64,000 nucleotides of DNA from Octadecabacter ascidiaceicola (GTDB taxonomy: Bacteria > Pseudomonadota > Alphaproteobacteria > Rhodobacterales > Rhodobacteraceae), in contig NZ_FXYD01000001.1 in assembly GCF_900185015.1 (NCBI RefSeq), positions 558,001 to 622,000 of the forward strand, written 5' to 3'. The notes beneath the pieces were generated by a model that was given only the letters and a program-made list of their open reading frames with translations, searched no databases and was not told where the DNA came from. Shown here one piece after another: positions 45,095 to 53,402 of this stretch (the stretch's first letter is position 1; every line of letters begins with the position of its first letter). A program made the translations under genes and the position numbers.

Positions 45095-45934
45095 ATGCGT
45101 TTTACCGGAACAGATTCTTACGTCGCGACAGATGACCTTACAGTTGCGGTGAACGCCGCCGTTACGCTTGAACGTCCGTTGCTGGTGAAGGGCGAACCTG
45201 GCACTGGAAAAACCGAACTCGCGCGACAGGTGAGTGCGGCGCTCGGTTTGCCGATGATTGAATGGCACATCAAGTCCACGACCAAGGCCCAACAAGGCCT
45301 TTACGAATATGACGCCGTAAGCCGCCTGCGTGACAGCCAGCTGGGTGACGAAAAGGTCAACGACGTGGCCAACTACATCAAACGCGGCAAGCTTTGGCAG
45401 GCCTTTGAGGCCGAAGGCCGCGTCGTGCTGTTGATCGACGAGATCGACAAAGCCGATATCGAATTCCCAAACGATCTATTGCAAGAACTCGACCGGATGG
45501 AATTTCACGTCTACGAAACGGGCCAGACCGTGAAAGCTAAGCAGCGCCCGATCATGATCATCACATCCAACAATGAAAAAGAACTGCCAGACGCCTTCCT
45601 GCGCCGTTGTTTCTTTCACTACATCCGCTTTCCTGACATCGACACGATGCGCAAAATCGTTGAGGTCCACCATCCTGGCATCAAAGACGAATTGCTAACC
45701 GCAGCGCTGACGCAATTTTACGATGTGCGAGAGCAACAAGGCCTCAAAAAGAAGCCGAGCACATCTGAAGTTTTGGATTGGTTGAAATTGCTGTTGGCAG
45801 AAGACCTGACGGCGGAAGACCTGAAAAGTGACGGCACCACAGCGCTTCCCAAACTTCACGGTGCTTTGTTGAAGAACGAACAGGATGTGCATTTGTTTGA
45901 ACGTTTGGCGTTTATGGCGCGCGGCGGGCGTTAA
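45095..45934 (+). CDS. MoxR-type AAA+ ATPase
   Basis: A 279-aa AAA+ protein: Walker A GEPGTGKTEL (about 33-42), Walker B VVLLIDEIDKAD, sensor-1 IIITSNNEKELPDAFLRRCFFHYI and the MoxR-type lid. MoxR ATPases usually pair with a von Willebrand A-domain protein to insert metal cofactors or mature complexes (CoxD/CoxE, NorQ/NorD). The matching CoxE-like VWA gene lies 2.8 kb away at 48705. ATG at 45095 (MRFTGTDSYVA) resembles homologues better than one at 45077. Confidence 0.88.
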   Translation: MRFTGTDSYVATDDLTVAVNAAVTLERPLLVKGEPGTGKTELARQVSAALGLPMIEWHIKSTTKAQQGLYEYDAVSRLRDSQLGDEKVNDVANYIKRGKLWQAFEAEGRVVLLIDEIDKADIEFPNDLLQELDRMEFHVYETGQTVKAKQRPIMIITSNNEKELPDAFLRRCFFHYIRFPDIDTMRKIVEVHHPGIKDELLTAALTQFYDVREQQGLKKKPSTSEVLDWLKLLLAEDLTAEDLKSDGTTALPKLHGALLKNEQDVHLFERLAFMARGGR

Positions 45935-45941
45935 ACACCGC

Positions 45942-46748
45942 CTACCCCCACGCCAGCGGGTCGAGGTTCAACAGAATCGAAATTTGCTTGTAGACCTCGG
46001 GGTATTCTTCGTGGAACTTCTCGGGTTTCTCAAAGAAGACCTCGATCGAAACGGCCAGGAACTCAACGTAATTGGTGGCCGCATATGAATCTAGAACCGT
46101 CTTTCGATTACGTCCCACATTCGCAACATGGGCCTCATACCCCCGCATGATGGCCGCTTCCCAGTCTTGGTGGCTTTGCCCTTTCGCCAAAATCGGCACG
46201 CCATTCGTGTCACCTGACAGCGCGTCCAGCTGATGCGCGAATTCATGGAGAATAAGGTTGTGGCCGTCCTCGTCGTTCACACCACCCTGTTCCGCATGGG
46301 GCCACGACAAAACGACCGGCCCATGTCGCCAGCTTTCTCCAAGGCGCACTTCTTTGGTTTCCGTGACCAAATAGCCGTCCTGCCTTTGTTGTTTTGAATG
46401 AAACGCACCGGGATAGAGTAAAACCGTGTGAAGGGTATTGTACCACACATCCGAATTAACGATCAGCAAACAGGCCTGCGCGGACAGCGACAATTCCACT
46501 TCGCGATCTACAACCACGCCGTTCTTTCCGTAAATCCGCACTTGGCTGAGGAACAAGTTCATCTTGCCCTGCAAGCGCCCCTGCAACTCTGGTGGTAGTT
46601 TCGCAACCAGTGGGACCCAATCGATGACAGTGGCCCAGTCCTGCGCCGACAGTTTTGATACCAGCAATTGCATGCGTCGCCGGCGTTTGGACCACGCCCG
46701 GTAAATCACTCCGAAAATCGGAACCAGCAGCAAATACCATGCCCACAT
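45942..46748 (-). CDS. mtfA: MtfA-type zinc peptidase
   Basis: A 268-aa protein with one N-terminal membrane segment (3-19) and a basic stop-transfer, then a metallopeptidase domain with H168-E-F-A-H172 in LILHEFAHQLD and a downstream EFLAVSIEVFFEKP segment supplying the third ligand. MtfA (peptidase family M90) binds the glucose repressor Mlc in enterobacteria. Mlc is not expected here, so the target is unknown. The gene interrupts the MoxR and VWA genes on the opposite strand, which makes a shared role possible. Confidence 0.9.
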   Translation of the reverse strand: MWAWYLLLVPIFGVIYRAWSKRRRRMQLLVSKLSAQDWATVIDWVPLVAKLPPELQGRLQGKMNLFLSQVRIYGKNGVVVDREVELSLSAQACLLIVNSDVWYNTLHTVLLYPGAFHSKQQRQDGYLVTETKEVRLGESWRHGPVVLSWPHAEQGGVNDEDGHNLILHEFAHQLDALSGDTNGVPILAKGQSHQDWEAAIMRGYEAHVANVGRNRKTVLDSYAATNYVEFLAVSIEVFFEKPEKFHEEYPEVYKQISILLNLDPLAWG

Positions 46749-46812
46749 TTTTCTCTACCTACATCTAGTAGCAGCCCGCGCCATGGGCACTAACCTATTG
46801 AGTCTTTTGAAT

Positions 46813-46842
46813 CACACCATGCCAGCATTTGCCCATGGTGTG
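46813..46842. promoter_or_regulatory. 9-bp inverted repeat in a divergent promoter region
   Basis: CACACCATG (46813-46821) and CATGGTGTG (46834-46842) pair perfectly around a 12-nt centre. This lies between the mtfA start (46748) and the start of the plus-strand cluster (46982). It has no T-run. It could be an operator for either gene or a 5'-leader hairpin. Confidence 0.45.
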
Positions 46843-46981
46843 CAGATTTATGGCGCTATTCCACCCTTTTTTCCCCTTTAAATAAGAAGTCCGACGTTGC
46901 GTCGCGGAATTGCCCAATTTCGCACCCACTCGGGCCTCAGTCCGCTGGCAGGTTCAGGACTGAGTTAAAAGGAGAGCAGAG

Positions 46982-47161
46982 TTGACCAAGGCAAAAATGC
47001 CGGTCTCAAAGCACCGCATGTCACGGACCGAAGATGTCCGGGCGCGACAGGTGTGGACCGAAGAACTGACCTTTATTAAGGCCAGCGCAGATTGCGTTGA
47101 TCCTTCCGGAATGGATCCTTACGGCCCGTCAGGCCGTGCGAGATCGTGGGGAACCACATGA
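46982..47161 (+). CDS. Candidate small protein, 59 aa, coupled to the DUF2927 gene
   Basis: TTG at 46982 follows AAAAGGAG (46967-46974) by 7 nt and opens 59 codons, ending in TGA at 47159-47161. That stop overlaps the next gene's ATG by 4 nt. The chain is basic at the front and Gly/Pro/Ser-rich at the back (DPYGPSGRARSWG), with one Trp in QVWTEELTF and one Cys. No known domain and no signal peptide. The SD strength and exact overlap suggest a real leader gene of this cluster. Confidence 0.55.
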   Translation: MTKAKMPVSKHRMSRTEDVRARQVWTEELTFIKASADCVDPSGMDPYGPSGRARSWGTT

Positions 47162-48531
47162 ACCGTACGTTCCGTCGCATGCTGGCGCTTTCGGTCATGT
47201 TTATGACCGCCTGTACCCCTATTCCCCAATCACCGACCTTGCCGACCCGTACAATGGGCTTGCAAGACAGCTTGCCGCCAATGCGCTCTTTCGCTGGCAG
47301 CCGCGTTAACACGCCGACACGGTCCAACCGTGAAATCGGCAAGGATTTCATGGACCTTGCATTCCGCATGGAAAGCGGCCGTGTTGTTGCCCGCCTGACA
47401 CGTTTTGAGGCCCCGATCTCAGTTCGTGTCACCGGCGATGTACCGCCAAGCCTGACACCTGACCTGCGCGCCCTCCTTGGACGCCTTCGCAATGAGGCTG
47501 ACATTGATATCTTTATGACGGGTGCAGGTTCCGCATCCATTACCGTCGAAGCAATTCCGCGTTCTGTTTTGAACGCTGCCGTACCGCGTGCCGCCTGTTT
47601 TGTGGTTCCGCGCGTGTCATCCTGGGAAGAATTTAAAACCGTGCGCCGCACGCCGACTGTTGACTGGACCACGCTTGAACGCCGCGACCGTGCCGCTGTT
47701 TTTGTGCCCTCTGACGTCGCACCCCAAGAAATCCGCGACTGTTTGCACGAAGAACTGGCCCAAGCCCTTGGCCCGCTGAACGACCTTTACCGTCTATCGG
47801 ACTCCGTCTTCAACGACGACAACATCCACGCTGTTCTGACATCCTTCGACATGCTGGTTTTGCGTGCATACTACGACCCTGCTCTGCGCAACGGCATGTC
47901 ACGCGGCGAAGTAGCGGCGCGCCTTGATCCGATCTTGTCCCGCCTCAACCCTGCAGGCGATACCCAAATGCCACGGCCACGCAATGACACGACGCGCGAT
48001 TGGATCGAGAATATCGAGACCGCGCTAACCGCCGGTTCCTCTGCCAACCGCCGCCGCAGCGCCGCCCTTCAGGCTGTCAGCCTTGCTGGCGCGATGAACT
48101 GGTCTGGCCCGCGTGACGGATTTGCGCATTACGCCTTTGGCCGCCTGAACGTCGGCTATGACAGCGATATCGCGCTCGCCTCCTTCAACGAAGCCCTGCG
48201 TATCTATAACCGCTCTTCTGAAACCCGCCTGCATGCCGCACACGTGTCTGTTCAACTGGCAGCATTCGCTCTGTCAGCAGGAGATGGCGCAGCAGTCCTG
48301 AACCTCGTAGACAGCGCCATGCCCATCGCGGCCGCCCATGAAAACGCAGCCCTTCTCGCGACCTTGATGATGTTCAAAGCGGAAGCGTTAGAAATGACCG
48401 GGCGAACATCCGAAGCGAGTGCTGTACGCATGGACTCTTTAGGCTGGGCGCGGTACGGATTTGGCGCGAACGCCAATGTTCGCGCGCGCTTGCGGGAAAT
48501 CGCTTCGCTTAATCCACTCAAAGGGATCTAA
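47158..48531 (+). CDS. DUF2927 lipoprotein
   Basis: A 457-aa protein with a lipoprotein signal (FMTAC, Cys19). It has a DUF2927 domain at about 60-270 (REIGKDFMDLAFRMESGRVVARLTRFEAPISVRVTG; CLHEELAQALGPLNDLYRLSDSVFNDDNIHAVLTSFDMLVLRAYYDP, a zincin-like HEE region) and a C-terminal TPR-like helical part (about 290-455). The HEELAQ...D motif hints at an inactive or atypical metalloprotease fold. ATG at 47158 has GGGGA upstream; a GTG four codons earlier is the alternative. It is followed by a 56-aa membrane protein 3 nt later. Confidence 0.85.
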   Translation: MNRTFRRMLALSVMFMTACTPIPQSPTLPTRTMGLQDSLPPMRSFAGSRVNTPTRSNREIGKDFMDLAFRMESGRVVARLTRFEAPISVRVTGDVPPSLTPDLRALLGRLRNEADIDIFMTGAGSASITVEAIPRSVLNAAVPRAACFVVPRVSSWEEFKTVRRTPTVDWTTLERRDRAAVFVPSDVAPQEIRDCLHEELAQALGPLNDLYRLSDSVFNDDNIHAVLTSFDMLVLRAYYDPALRNGMSRGEVAARLDPILSRLNPAGDTQMPRPRNDTTRDWIENIETALTAGSSANRRRSAALQAVSLAGAMNWSGPRDGFAHYAFGRLNVGYDSDIALASFNEALRIYNRSSETRLHAAHVSVQLAAFALSAGDGAAVLNLVDSAMPIAAAHENAALLATLMMFKAEALEMTGRTSEASAVRMDSLGWARYGFGANANVRARLREIASLNPLKGI

Positions 48532-48534
48532 CAC

Positions 48535-48705
48535 ATGATTTTTCCACTCGGCGGTCTGGTTTTAGGGGCACTGCTGGGGGCATATCGTGCGAAATCCCGG
48601 GGTGGGAACACCGCTGACATGGCGCAATATGGTGCCGTCTACGCCATGATCCTTGGCGTGATCGGCCTGTTCATCATGATCATCATCACACGCATGTACG
48701 CCTGA
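48535..48705 (+). CDS. Small membrane protein, 56 aa
   Basis: ATG at 48535, preceded by AAGGGA, opens a 56-codon frame ending in TGA, which overlaps the VWA gene's ATG by 1 nt (TGATG). It has two hydrophobic segments, LGGLVLGALLGAY (about 5-17) and MILGVIGLFIMIIIT (about 38-53), joined by a polar loop with RAKSRGGN. I recall similar small proteins next to this VWA gene in other Rhodobacteraceae but know no function. Confidence 0.75.
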   Translation: MIFPLGGLVLGALLGAYRAKSRGGNTADMAQYGAVYAMILGVIGLFIMIIITRMYA

Positions 48706-49889
48706 TGTTTTTACCCTTCTTCGACCAGCTTCGAAGAGGTGGAGTGCCAGTCTCCCTGCGCGAGTATCTGACTTTCCTTGAAGGCATGCGCGCGGGTCTT
48801 GTGACCTATGATATTGAGGCGTTCTATTTCCTTGCCCGCACCTGCATGGTCAAGGACGAGCGCAACATCGACAAGTTTGATCGTGCCTTTGCCGCCTCGT
48901 TTGAGGGCCTTGAGGCAATTCCAGCTGAGGCCGTCATGGAGGCCGTGGATATCCCGCAAGATTGGCTTGAGAAAATGGCCGAAAAGCATCTCAGCGCCGA
49001 GGAAAAGGCCGAGATTGAAGCGCTGGGTGGCTTTGATAAGCTTATGGAGACCCTCAAGAAACGGCTTGAGGAACAAAAGGGCCGCCACCAAGGGGGCAAC
49101 AAATGGGTCGGCACGGCTGGCACCTCCCCCTTTGGCGCCTATGGGTATAACCCCGAAGGCGTGCGCATCGGCCAGAACGAATCCCGCCACCAACGCGCGG
49201 TTAAAGTCTGGGACAAACGCGAATTCCGCAATCTCGATGACAGTGTCGAAATCGGCACCCGCAACATCAAAATCGCGCTGAAACGTCTGCGCAATTGGGC
49301 GCGTGATGGCTCTGCCGAAGAACTGGACCTGAACGGCACTATCCGCGCCACCGCCGAACACGGCTATCTGGATGTCAAAACACGCCCCGAACGGCGCAAC
49401 GCGGTGAAGGTCCTGTTGTTCCTCGATATCGGCGGTTCCATGGACCCGCACATCAAACTGGTTGAGGAATTGTTCAGCGCCGCAAAGTCCGAATTCAAAC
49501 ATTTCGAACACTTCTATTTCCACAACTGCCTGTATGAAGGCGTGTGGCGCGACAACCGCCGCCGTTGGGACGCGCAAACCCCAACATGGGAGATACTGCG
49601 CACCTACGGATCTGATTATAAATGTATTTTCGTCGGCGATGCTTCCATGTCGCCCTACGAAATCGCCTATGTTGGCGGCGCGAATGAGCACTACAATCAG
49701 GAAGCGGGCCAAACATGGCTGGAACGCGCACGCGATCAGTGGCCCAATCATCTTTGGCTTAATCCGCTTGATGAACGCTACTGGCGATACACACAATCTA
49801 TCCAAATGATCGACCAAATATTTGGTCCGGGCCGAATGGTCCCTATGACGCTGGACGGCATTACACGCGGTATGAAACTGCTGACATGA
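48705..49889 (+). CDS. CoxE-like VWA domain protein
   Basis: A 394-aa protein with a helical N-terminal half (RGGVPVSLREYLTFLEGM) and a charged middle (EEQKGRHQGGNKW). The C-terminal von Willebrand A domain (about 230-394) has MIDAS DIGGSMDP (D241-S245), a variant of DxSxS with Gly in place of the first Ser. The CoxE/MoxR partnership matures cofactor-dependent enzymes; its MoxR partner is probably the gene at 45095. It overlaps both neighbours (1 nt and 4 nt). Confidence 0.88.
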   Translation: MFLPFFDQLRRGGVPVSLREYLTFLEGMRAGLVTYDIEAFYFLARTCMVKDERNIDKFDRAFAASFEGLEAIPAEAVMEAVDIPQDWLEKMAEKHLSAEEKAEIEALGGFDKLMETLKKRLEEQKGRHQGGNKWVGTAGTSPFGAYGYNPEGVRIGQNESRHQRAVKVWDKREFRNLDDSVEIGTRNIKIALKRLRNWARDGSAEELDLNGTIRATAEHGYLDVKTRPERRNAVKVLLFLDIGGSMDPHIKLVEELFSAAKSEFKHFEHFYFHNCLYEGVWRDNRRRWDAQTPTWEILRTYGSDYKCIFVGDASMSPYEIAYVGGANEHYNQEAGQTWLERARDQWPNHLWLNPLDERYWRYTQSIQMIDQIFGPGRMVPMTLDGITRGMKLLT

Positions 49890-50245
49890 TCAAACACCTT
49901 TGGCAGACGAACCGATTGGCGCTCATGGCGTTTGTCGTCGCGCTCGGCGCGCTATTCTATTTTGGCGGAAAGACCATAAGCTCTGCGATTTATTGGATGG
50001 ACCCCGCCCATCAAGAACAGCCCCTCGCAGGCTGGATGACGCCCCGCTATGTGGCGCTTTCCTACAAATTGCCGCGTGAATACGTGCTTGAGGCCCTGTT
50101 CATTGGCCCTGACGCACCGCCCCACCGCGTTTCCCTCGAAACCATCGCGCAGGAAAACAACGTGACATTGGCCGAGCTACAGGCCCGCATCGACGCCGCA
50201 ACCGCACGTTTAGAAGCGGACAAAGAAGCCCGCAACAATGACTGA
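49886..50245 (+). CDS. Membrane-anchored protein of unknown function, 119 aa
   Basis: A 119-aa protein with one membrane segment (about 10-30, LALMAFVVALGALFYFGG) and a periplasmic part. The segment WMDPAHQEQPLAGWMTPRYVALSYKLPREYVLEAL... followed by VSLETIAQENNVTLAELQARIDAATARLE resembles a small helical (LysM-like or HTH-like) unit. I do not recognise a named family. It overlaps the VWA gene by 4 nt and the DedA gene by 8 nt, so it clearly belongs to this cluster. Confidence 0.78.
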   Translation: MIKHLWQTNRLALMAFVVALGALFYFGGKTISSAIYWMDPAHQEQPLAGWMTPRYVALSYKLPREYVLEALFIGPDAPPHRVSLETIAQENNVTLAELQARIDAATARLEADKEARNND

Positions 50246-50837
50246 TTTTATCGTCGAACTGCTGGTGGAATACGGCGCAACCATCGTGTTCTTTGTAACG
50301 TTCCTAAGTTGCCTCGCGATCCCGATACCCTCGTCCTTGCTGATGCTGGCATCTGGTGGCTTTGCGGCGGCTGGGGATTTGTCGTTGATGGCCGTTGGCC
50401 TTGGCGCATTTAGCGGCGCGGTCTTGGGCGACAACTCCGGCTACTGGATCGCGCGCAAATTTGGCAAACGGCTGGATGATTGGCTGGCCCGCCATCCCAA
50501 ACGCGCCGCGCTTCGCGCCCGCAGCGCAGCCTTCATGGAAAAACGCGGCGGCTCGTCTGTGTTTTTCTCCTGCTGGCTGGTCGCGCCTCTTGGCCCCTAC
50601 ATGAACTACTTCTGTGGCATCACGCGGTATGACTGGCTGCGTTTTGCGCTCTGGGGCATGGCGGGCGAAGCCGTTTGGGTCAGCCTCTATGTCGGGCTTG
50701 GCCACACCTTTGCCGACAACATCTCAGGCATCGCCAGCTTGCTCGGCAACGCCTCCGGCTTCATCACCGCCCTCGTCGCGGTAATCGCCCTCGGGTACTG
50801 GCTGATCCGTGCAAGCAAAAAGAAACAAACGCCGTAG
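50238..50837 (+). CDS. DedA-family (SNARE-associated) membrane protein
   Basis: A 199-aa protein with about five hydrophobic segments; the DedA/VTT marks include PIPSSLLMLASGGFAAAG near the start, GAVLGDNSGYWIARKFG in the middle and FFSCWLVAPLGPYMNYFCG with re-entrant-loop character. DedA proteins are scramblases or flippases affecting lipid carriers and proton motive force. Overlaps the preceding gene by 8 nt. Confidence 0.88.
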   Translation: MTDFIVELLVEYGATIVFFVTFLSCLAIPIPSSLLMLASGGFAAAGDLSLMAVGLGAFSGAVLGDNSGYWIARKFGKRLDDWLARHPKRAALRARSAAFMEKRGGSSVFFSCWLVAPLGPYMNYFCGITRYDWLRFALWGMAGEAVWVSLYVGLGHTFADNISGIASLLGNASGFITALVAVIALGYWLIRASKKKQTP

Positions 50838-50876
50838 CGCCTTGCCGCCTCGCGCTATTGGCCCCATATCTACTCC

Positions 50877-51560
50877 ATGCTCAAGTTTCTCCCCATCCTG
50901 CTCGCCCTTGGATACGGTATCGTCATGTATCGCCTGTCCGCATGGCGCACGACGCGGGAACTGGATGAAAAATCCACCGAACTGGCAGACACCAAACTGC
51001 GCCAGCTGACGGCGCAAATGGCGGACGTGGTCGAACTGCCCCGCATCAAGGTCTACATCTACGAAATCGAACCGGTAAACGGCCTCGCCGCCCCTGACGG
51101 GCGCATCTTCATCACCCGCGGTTTCTTCAACAAATACAAAGACGGTGAAGTCACCGCCGATGAAATGGCCTCCGTCATTGCTCATGAACTTGGCCACGTC
51201 GCTCTGGGCCACTCGCGCCGCCGCATGATCGACTTTTCCGGCCAAAACGCGCTGCGCACGGCCCTCGCGATGGTGCTGTCACGCTTTTTACCTGGCGTCG
51301 GCCCGATGATCGCAAACGCCGCGATGTCCATGCTCATGGCGCGCCTGTCGCGCTCGGATGAATACGAGGCCGACGCTTACGCCTCCGCCCTTCTCATCAA
51401 GGCAGGCATCGGCGTGCAGGCGCAAAAAGACCTGTTTGAGAAACTCGAACACCTCACGGGGGCACGCGGCGCGTCCCAACCAGCTTGGCTCCTCAGTCAC
51501 CCCAAAACGCCCGAACGCATCGCCGCGATCGAGGCAAACGAGGCCAAATGGGGCGCATAA
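50877..51560 (+). CDS. M48-family metalloprotease
   Basis: A 227-aa protein with one N-terminal membrane segment (about 3-20) and an M48 peptidase domain: H103-E-L-G-H107 in VIAHELGHVALGH, preceded by EPVNGLAAPDGRIFITRGFF. The third ligand is likely Glu in RSDEYEADAYASALL. The conserved LLSHPKTPERIAAIE ends the domain. HtpX/BepA-like proteases of this family remove misfolded outer-membrane or membrane proteins. The last gene of the cluster, 39 nt after the DedA gene; a four-hairpin element follows. Confidence 0.88.
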   Translation: MLKFLPILLALGYGIVMYRLSAWRTTRELDEKSTELADTKLRQLTAQMADVVELPRIKVYIYEIEPVNGLAAPDGRIFITRGFFNKYKDGEVTADEMASVIAHELGHVALGHSRRRMIDFSGQNALRTALAMVLSRFLPGVGPMIANAAMSMLMARLSRSDEYEADAYASALLIKAGIGVQAQKDLFEKLEHLTGARGASQPAWLLSHPKTPERIAAIEANEAKWGA

Positions 51561-51566
51561 CCCTTA

Positions 51567-51650
51567 CTTTCTTTGGCTCTCAAATACTCTGGGGGAGTCC
51601 GAAGGACGGGGGCTAGCCCCCCTTGATCGGATTGGCGCAGCCAATTCGAA
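51567..51650 (+). repeat. Four-hairpin intergenic element, copy 2
   Basis: The arrangement is the same as at 18141-18225: CTTTCTTTGGCT lead, then CTC(C/T)/GGAG, GTCC/GGAC, GGGGGC/GCCCCC (here a perfect GGGGGCTAGCCCCC) and ATTGGC/GCCAAT. It begins 7 nt after the M48 stop and ends at the stop of the convergent PIN gene. Loops differ from copy 1 while the arms are kept, suggesting selection on structure. Confidence 0.7.
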
Positions 51651-51651
51651 A

Positions 51652-52191
51652 CTACCCAAGTAGCTTTCCCAGACGTGGCAAGCGGGCTTTACGCATAAGT
51701 TTGCGCATCTCCCATGGCTCACCGGACAAACGCCGCGCCTCGTTCAACACAGCCTCGCCAACAGCGCGAACCGCCTCGGGGTTTGAGACGGCCAAACCAA
51801 TCAAAAATCCATCAGGGTCAACACGTTCCAGACCTTCGTCCGCCAGTTCGCCCCGTGGAAAATCTTTGGCATTCACCGTCATGATCGCATCCGCAGAACA
51901 GCCAACGGCGGCTGCAAGCACATGAATGTCGTTCGGGTCCGGCAACCAAAGCCGCGCTTCGACCCCTTGCGGGATCTTCACCTCAGCTCGGGGAAAGCGG
52001 GCTTTAACGCCCGCGATCTCGCCGCGTGCAATCGTCTCACCCTCAGGCCCGATCTTGCGCGCCGCCCGCGCCCATTCTTCCAAGATGCGCGGCGACCAGC
52101 GGGGCTCAAACAACCCCTGCTCCGCCACGCCCAGAACGACCTCCCGCATCACGGTCGGGTACAAAACGCAGGCGTCGATCAGTACTCTCAT
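51652..52191 (-). CDS. PIN-domain protein (RSP_2648-like)
   Basis: A 179-aa PIN-fold protein. Asp in MRVLIDACVLYP at the N-terminus, Glu in ILEEWARAA, Asp in LPDPNDIHVLAAAV and Asp in MTVNAKDFP form the metal-binding set. The length and layout recall the RSP_2648-type PIN proteins of Rhodobacteraceae. PIN domains are usually RNases and many are toxins, but no antitoxin gene is adjacent. Its start overlaps the methyltransferase stop by 4 nt, so it is coupled to an RNA-modification gene. Confidence 0.85.
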   Translation of the reverse strand: MRVLIDACVLYPTVMREVVLGVAEQGLFEPRWSPRILEEWARAARKIGPEGETIARGEIAGVKARFPRAEVKIPQGVEARLWLPDPNDIHVLAAAVGCSADAIMTVNAKDFPRGELADEGLERVDPDGFLIGLAVSNPEAVRAVGEAVLNEARRLSGEPWEMRKLMRKARLPRLGKLLG

Positions 52192-53402
52192 AGTCTAAAG
52201 GCAAGCGCCTTTAGATAACCGCTTTCTGCCAATTGCGGCAGCAACGGATGGTCTGGTCCAGCTTGACCTGTGTAAACCAATTGGCTGCGACGCCCACCAC
52301 GGCCGATGCCGCGGGCAGATGCATCGCGGAACCGCTTGAGGTCCGCGGCGTGGGAACACGAACACAGCACCAGGTAGCCGCCCTCTTTCACCAGCGGGGC
52401 CGCCAAACGCGCCACACGTTCATAAGCCCGCAGGCCTTTTTCCGCAGTTTGTTTGGACGGCGCGAAGGCTGGTGGATCACAGATCACAACGTCAAAGGTT
52501 TCGCCCTCAGCGCCCAAGGCTTCCAAAACATCAAAGGCATCGCCTTGGCGGGTGGTGAATTTGTCGGACACGCCAGCAGCCTCAGCCCCCTTCTGTGCCA
52601 GTTCCAAAGCTGGCGCTGATCCGTCCACTGCAACCGCAGACGCCGCGCCATTGGCCAAAGCCGCCAATGAAAACCCACCGACATGGCTGAACACATCCAG
52701 CACCTTGCCGCCTTTGGCCAGACCCGCCGCAAAGGCGTGGTTGGGACGTTGATCAAAGAACAGGCCCGTCTTCTGGCCGCCCATGATATCTGCCATATAG
52801 GTAGCGCCGTTCATTTGCACAGGCACAGGGCCATCAGGGGCCGTGCCATGCACGACCACCATTTCTTCATCCAAACCTTCAAGGCTGCGCGCGCGGCCTG
52901 TGCCGTTCTTGACCACGGTTGAAACACCCGTCACAGCGACCAGTGCTGCAACGATCACTTCAATCATGACTTCGGCGTAGGCTGCATTCGGCTGGATCAC
53001 CGCCAGATCGCCAAAGCGGTCAATGATAATACCGGGCAGCCCGTCGGCTTCGGCGTGGACAAGGCGGTAATAGGACTCATGGTATAGCGTTTCGCGGTGC
53101 TGCAACGCGCGGGACAGCTTGGCCTCAAACCACGCTTGGTCGATCACCGCATCGGTGTCGAAATCCAGCATACGCACGGCGATTTTGGAAAGCGGGTTGA
53201 TCGTGCCAAGCCCCAGCGGGCGACGTTCCGCATCTTCCAGCACGACAAGGCTGCCTAGTGTGGCCCCTTTCGTGCGACGGTCCATCACCAATTCGTTGGC
53301 GAAGACCCACGGGAAACCATGGCGAATTACTTGCGGTTTTGCTTTTGGAAGCAGGCGAACGATTGAATAAGGGGCGGGGGCGTGTTCAGGGGGCTGTGTC
53401 AT
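52188..53402 (-). CDS. rlmI: RlmI-type 23S rRNA (cytosine-C5) methyltransferase
   Basis: A 404-aa class I SAM-dependent methyltransferase. A PUA-like N-terminal domain (about 15-90, RLLPKAKPQVIRHGFPWVFANEL) is followed by the EEHD middle region and the catalytic domain with VLDVFSHVGGFSLAAL (SAM loop) and VICDPPAFAPSK (DPPxF motif). RlmI methylates C1962 of 23S rRNA in E. coli; this assignment is by family. A perfect hairpin encloses its SD and ATG (see 53388-53413). Confidence 0.88.
   Translation of the reverse strand: MTQPPEHAPAPYSIVRLLPKAKPQVIRHGFPWVFANELVMDRRTKGATLGSLVVLEDAERRPLGLGTINPLSKIAVRMLDFDTDAVIDQAWFEAKLSRALQHRETLYHESYYRLVHAEADGLPGIIIDRFGDLAVIQPNAAYAEVMIEVIVAALVAVTGVSTVVKNGTGRARSLEGLDEEMVVVHGTAPDGPVPVQMNGATYMADIMGGQKTGLFFDQRPNHAFAAGLAKGGKVLDVFSHVGGFSLAALANGAASAVAVDGSAPALELAQKGAEAAGVSDKFTTRQGDAFDVLEALGAEGETFDVVICDPPAFAPSKQTAEKGLRAYERVARLAAPLVKEGGYLVLCSCSHAADLKRFRDASARGIGRGGRRSQLVYTGQAGPDHPLLPQLAESGYLKALAFRL

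Noticed and set aside
51652-52191. Toxin-antitoxin locus at the PIN-domain gene
   Set aside because: No antitoxin-like gene precedes or follows it; it is instead coupled to an rRNA methyltransferase gene.
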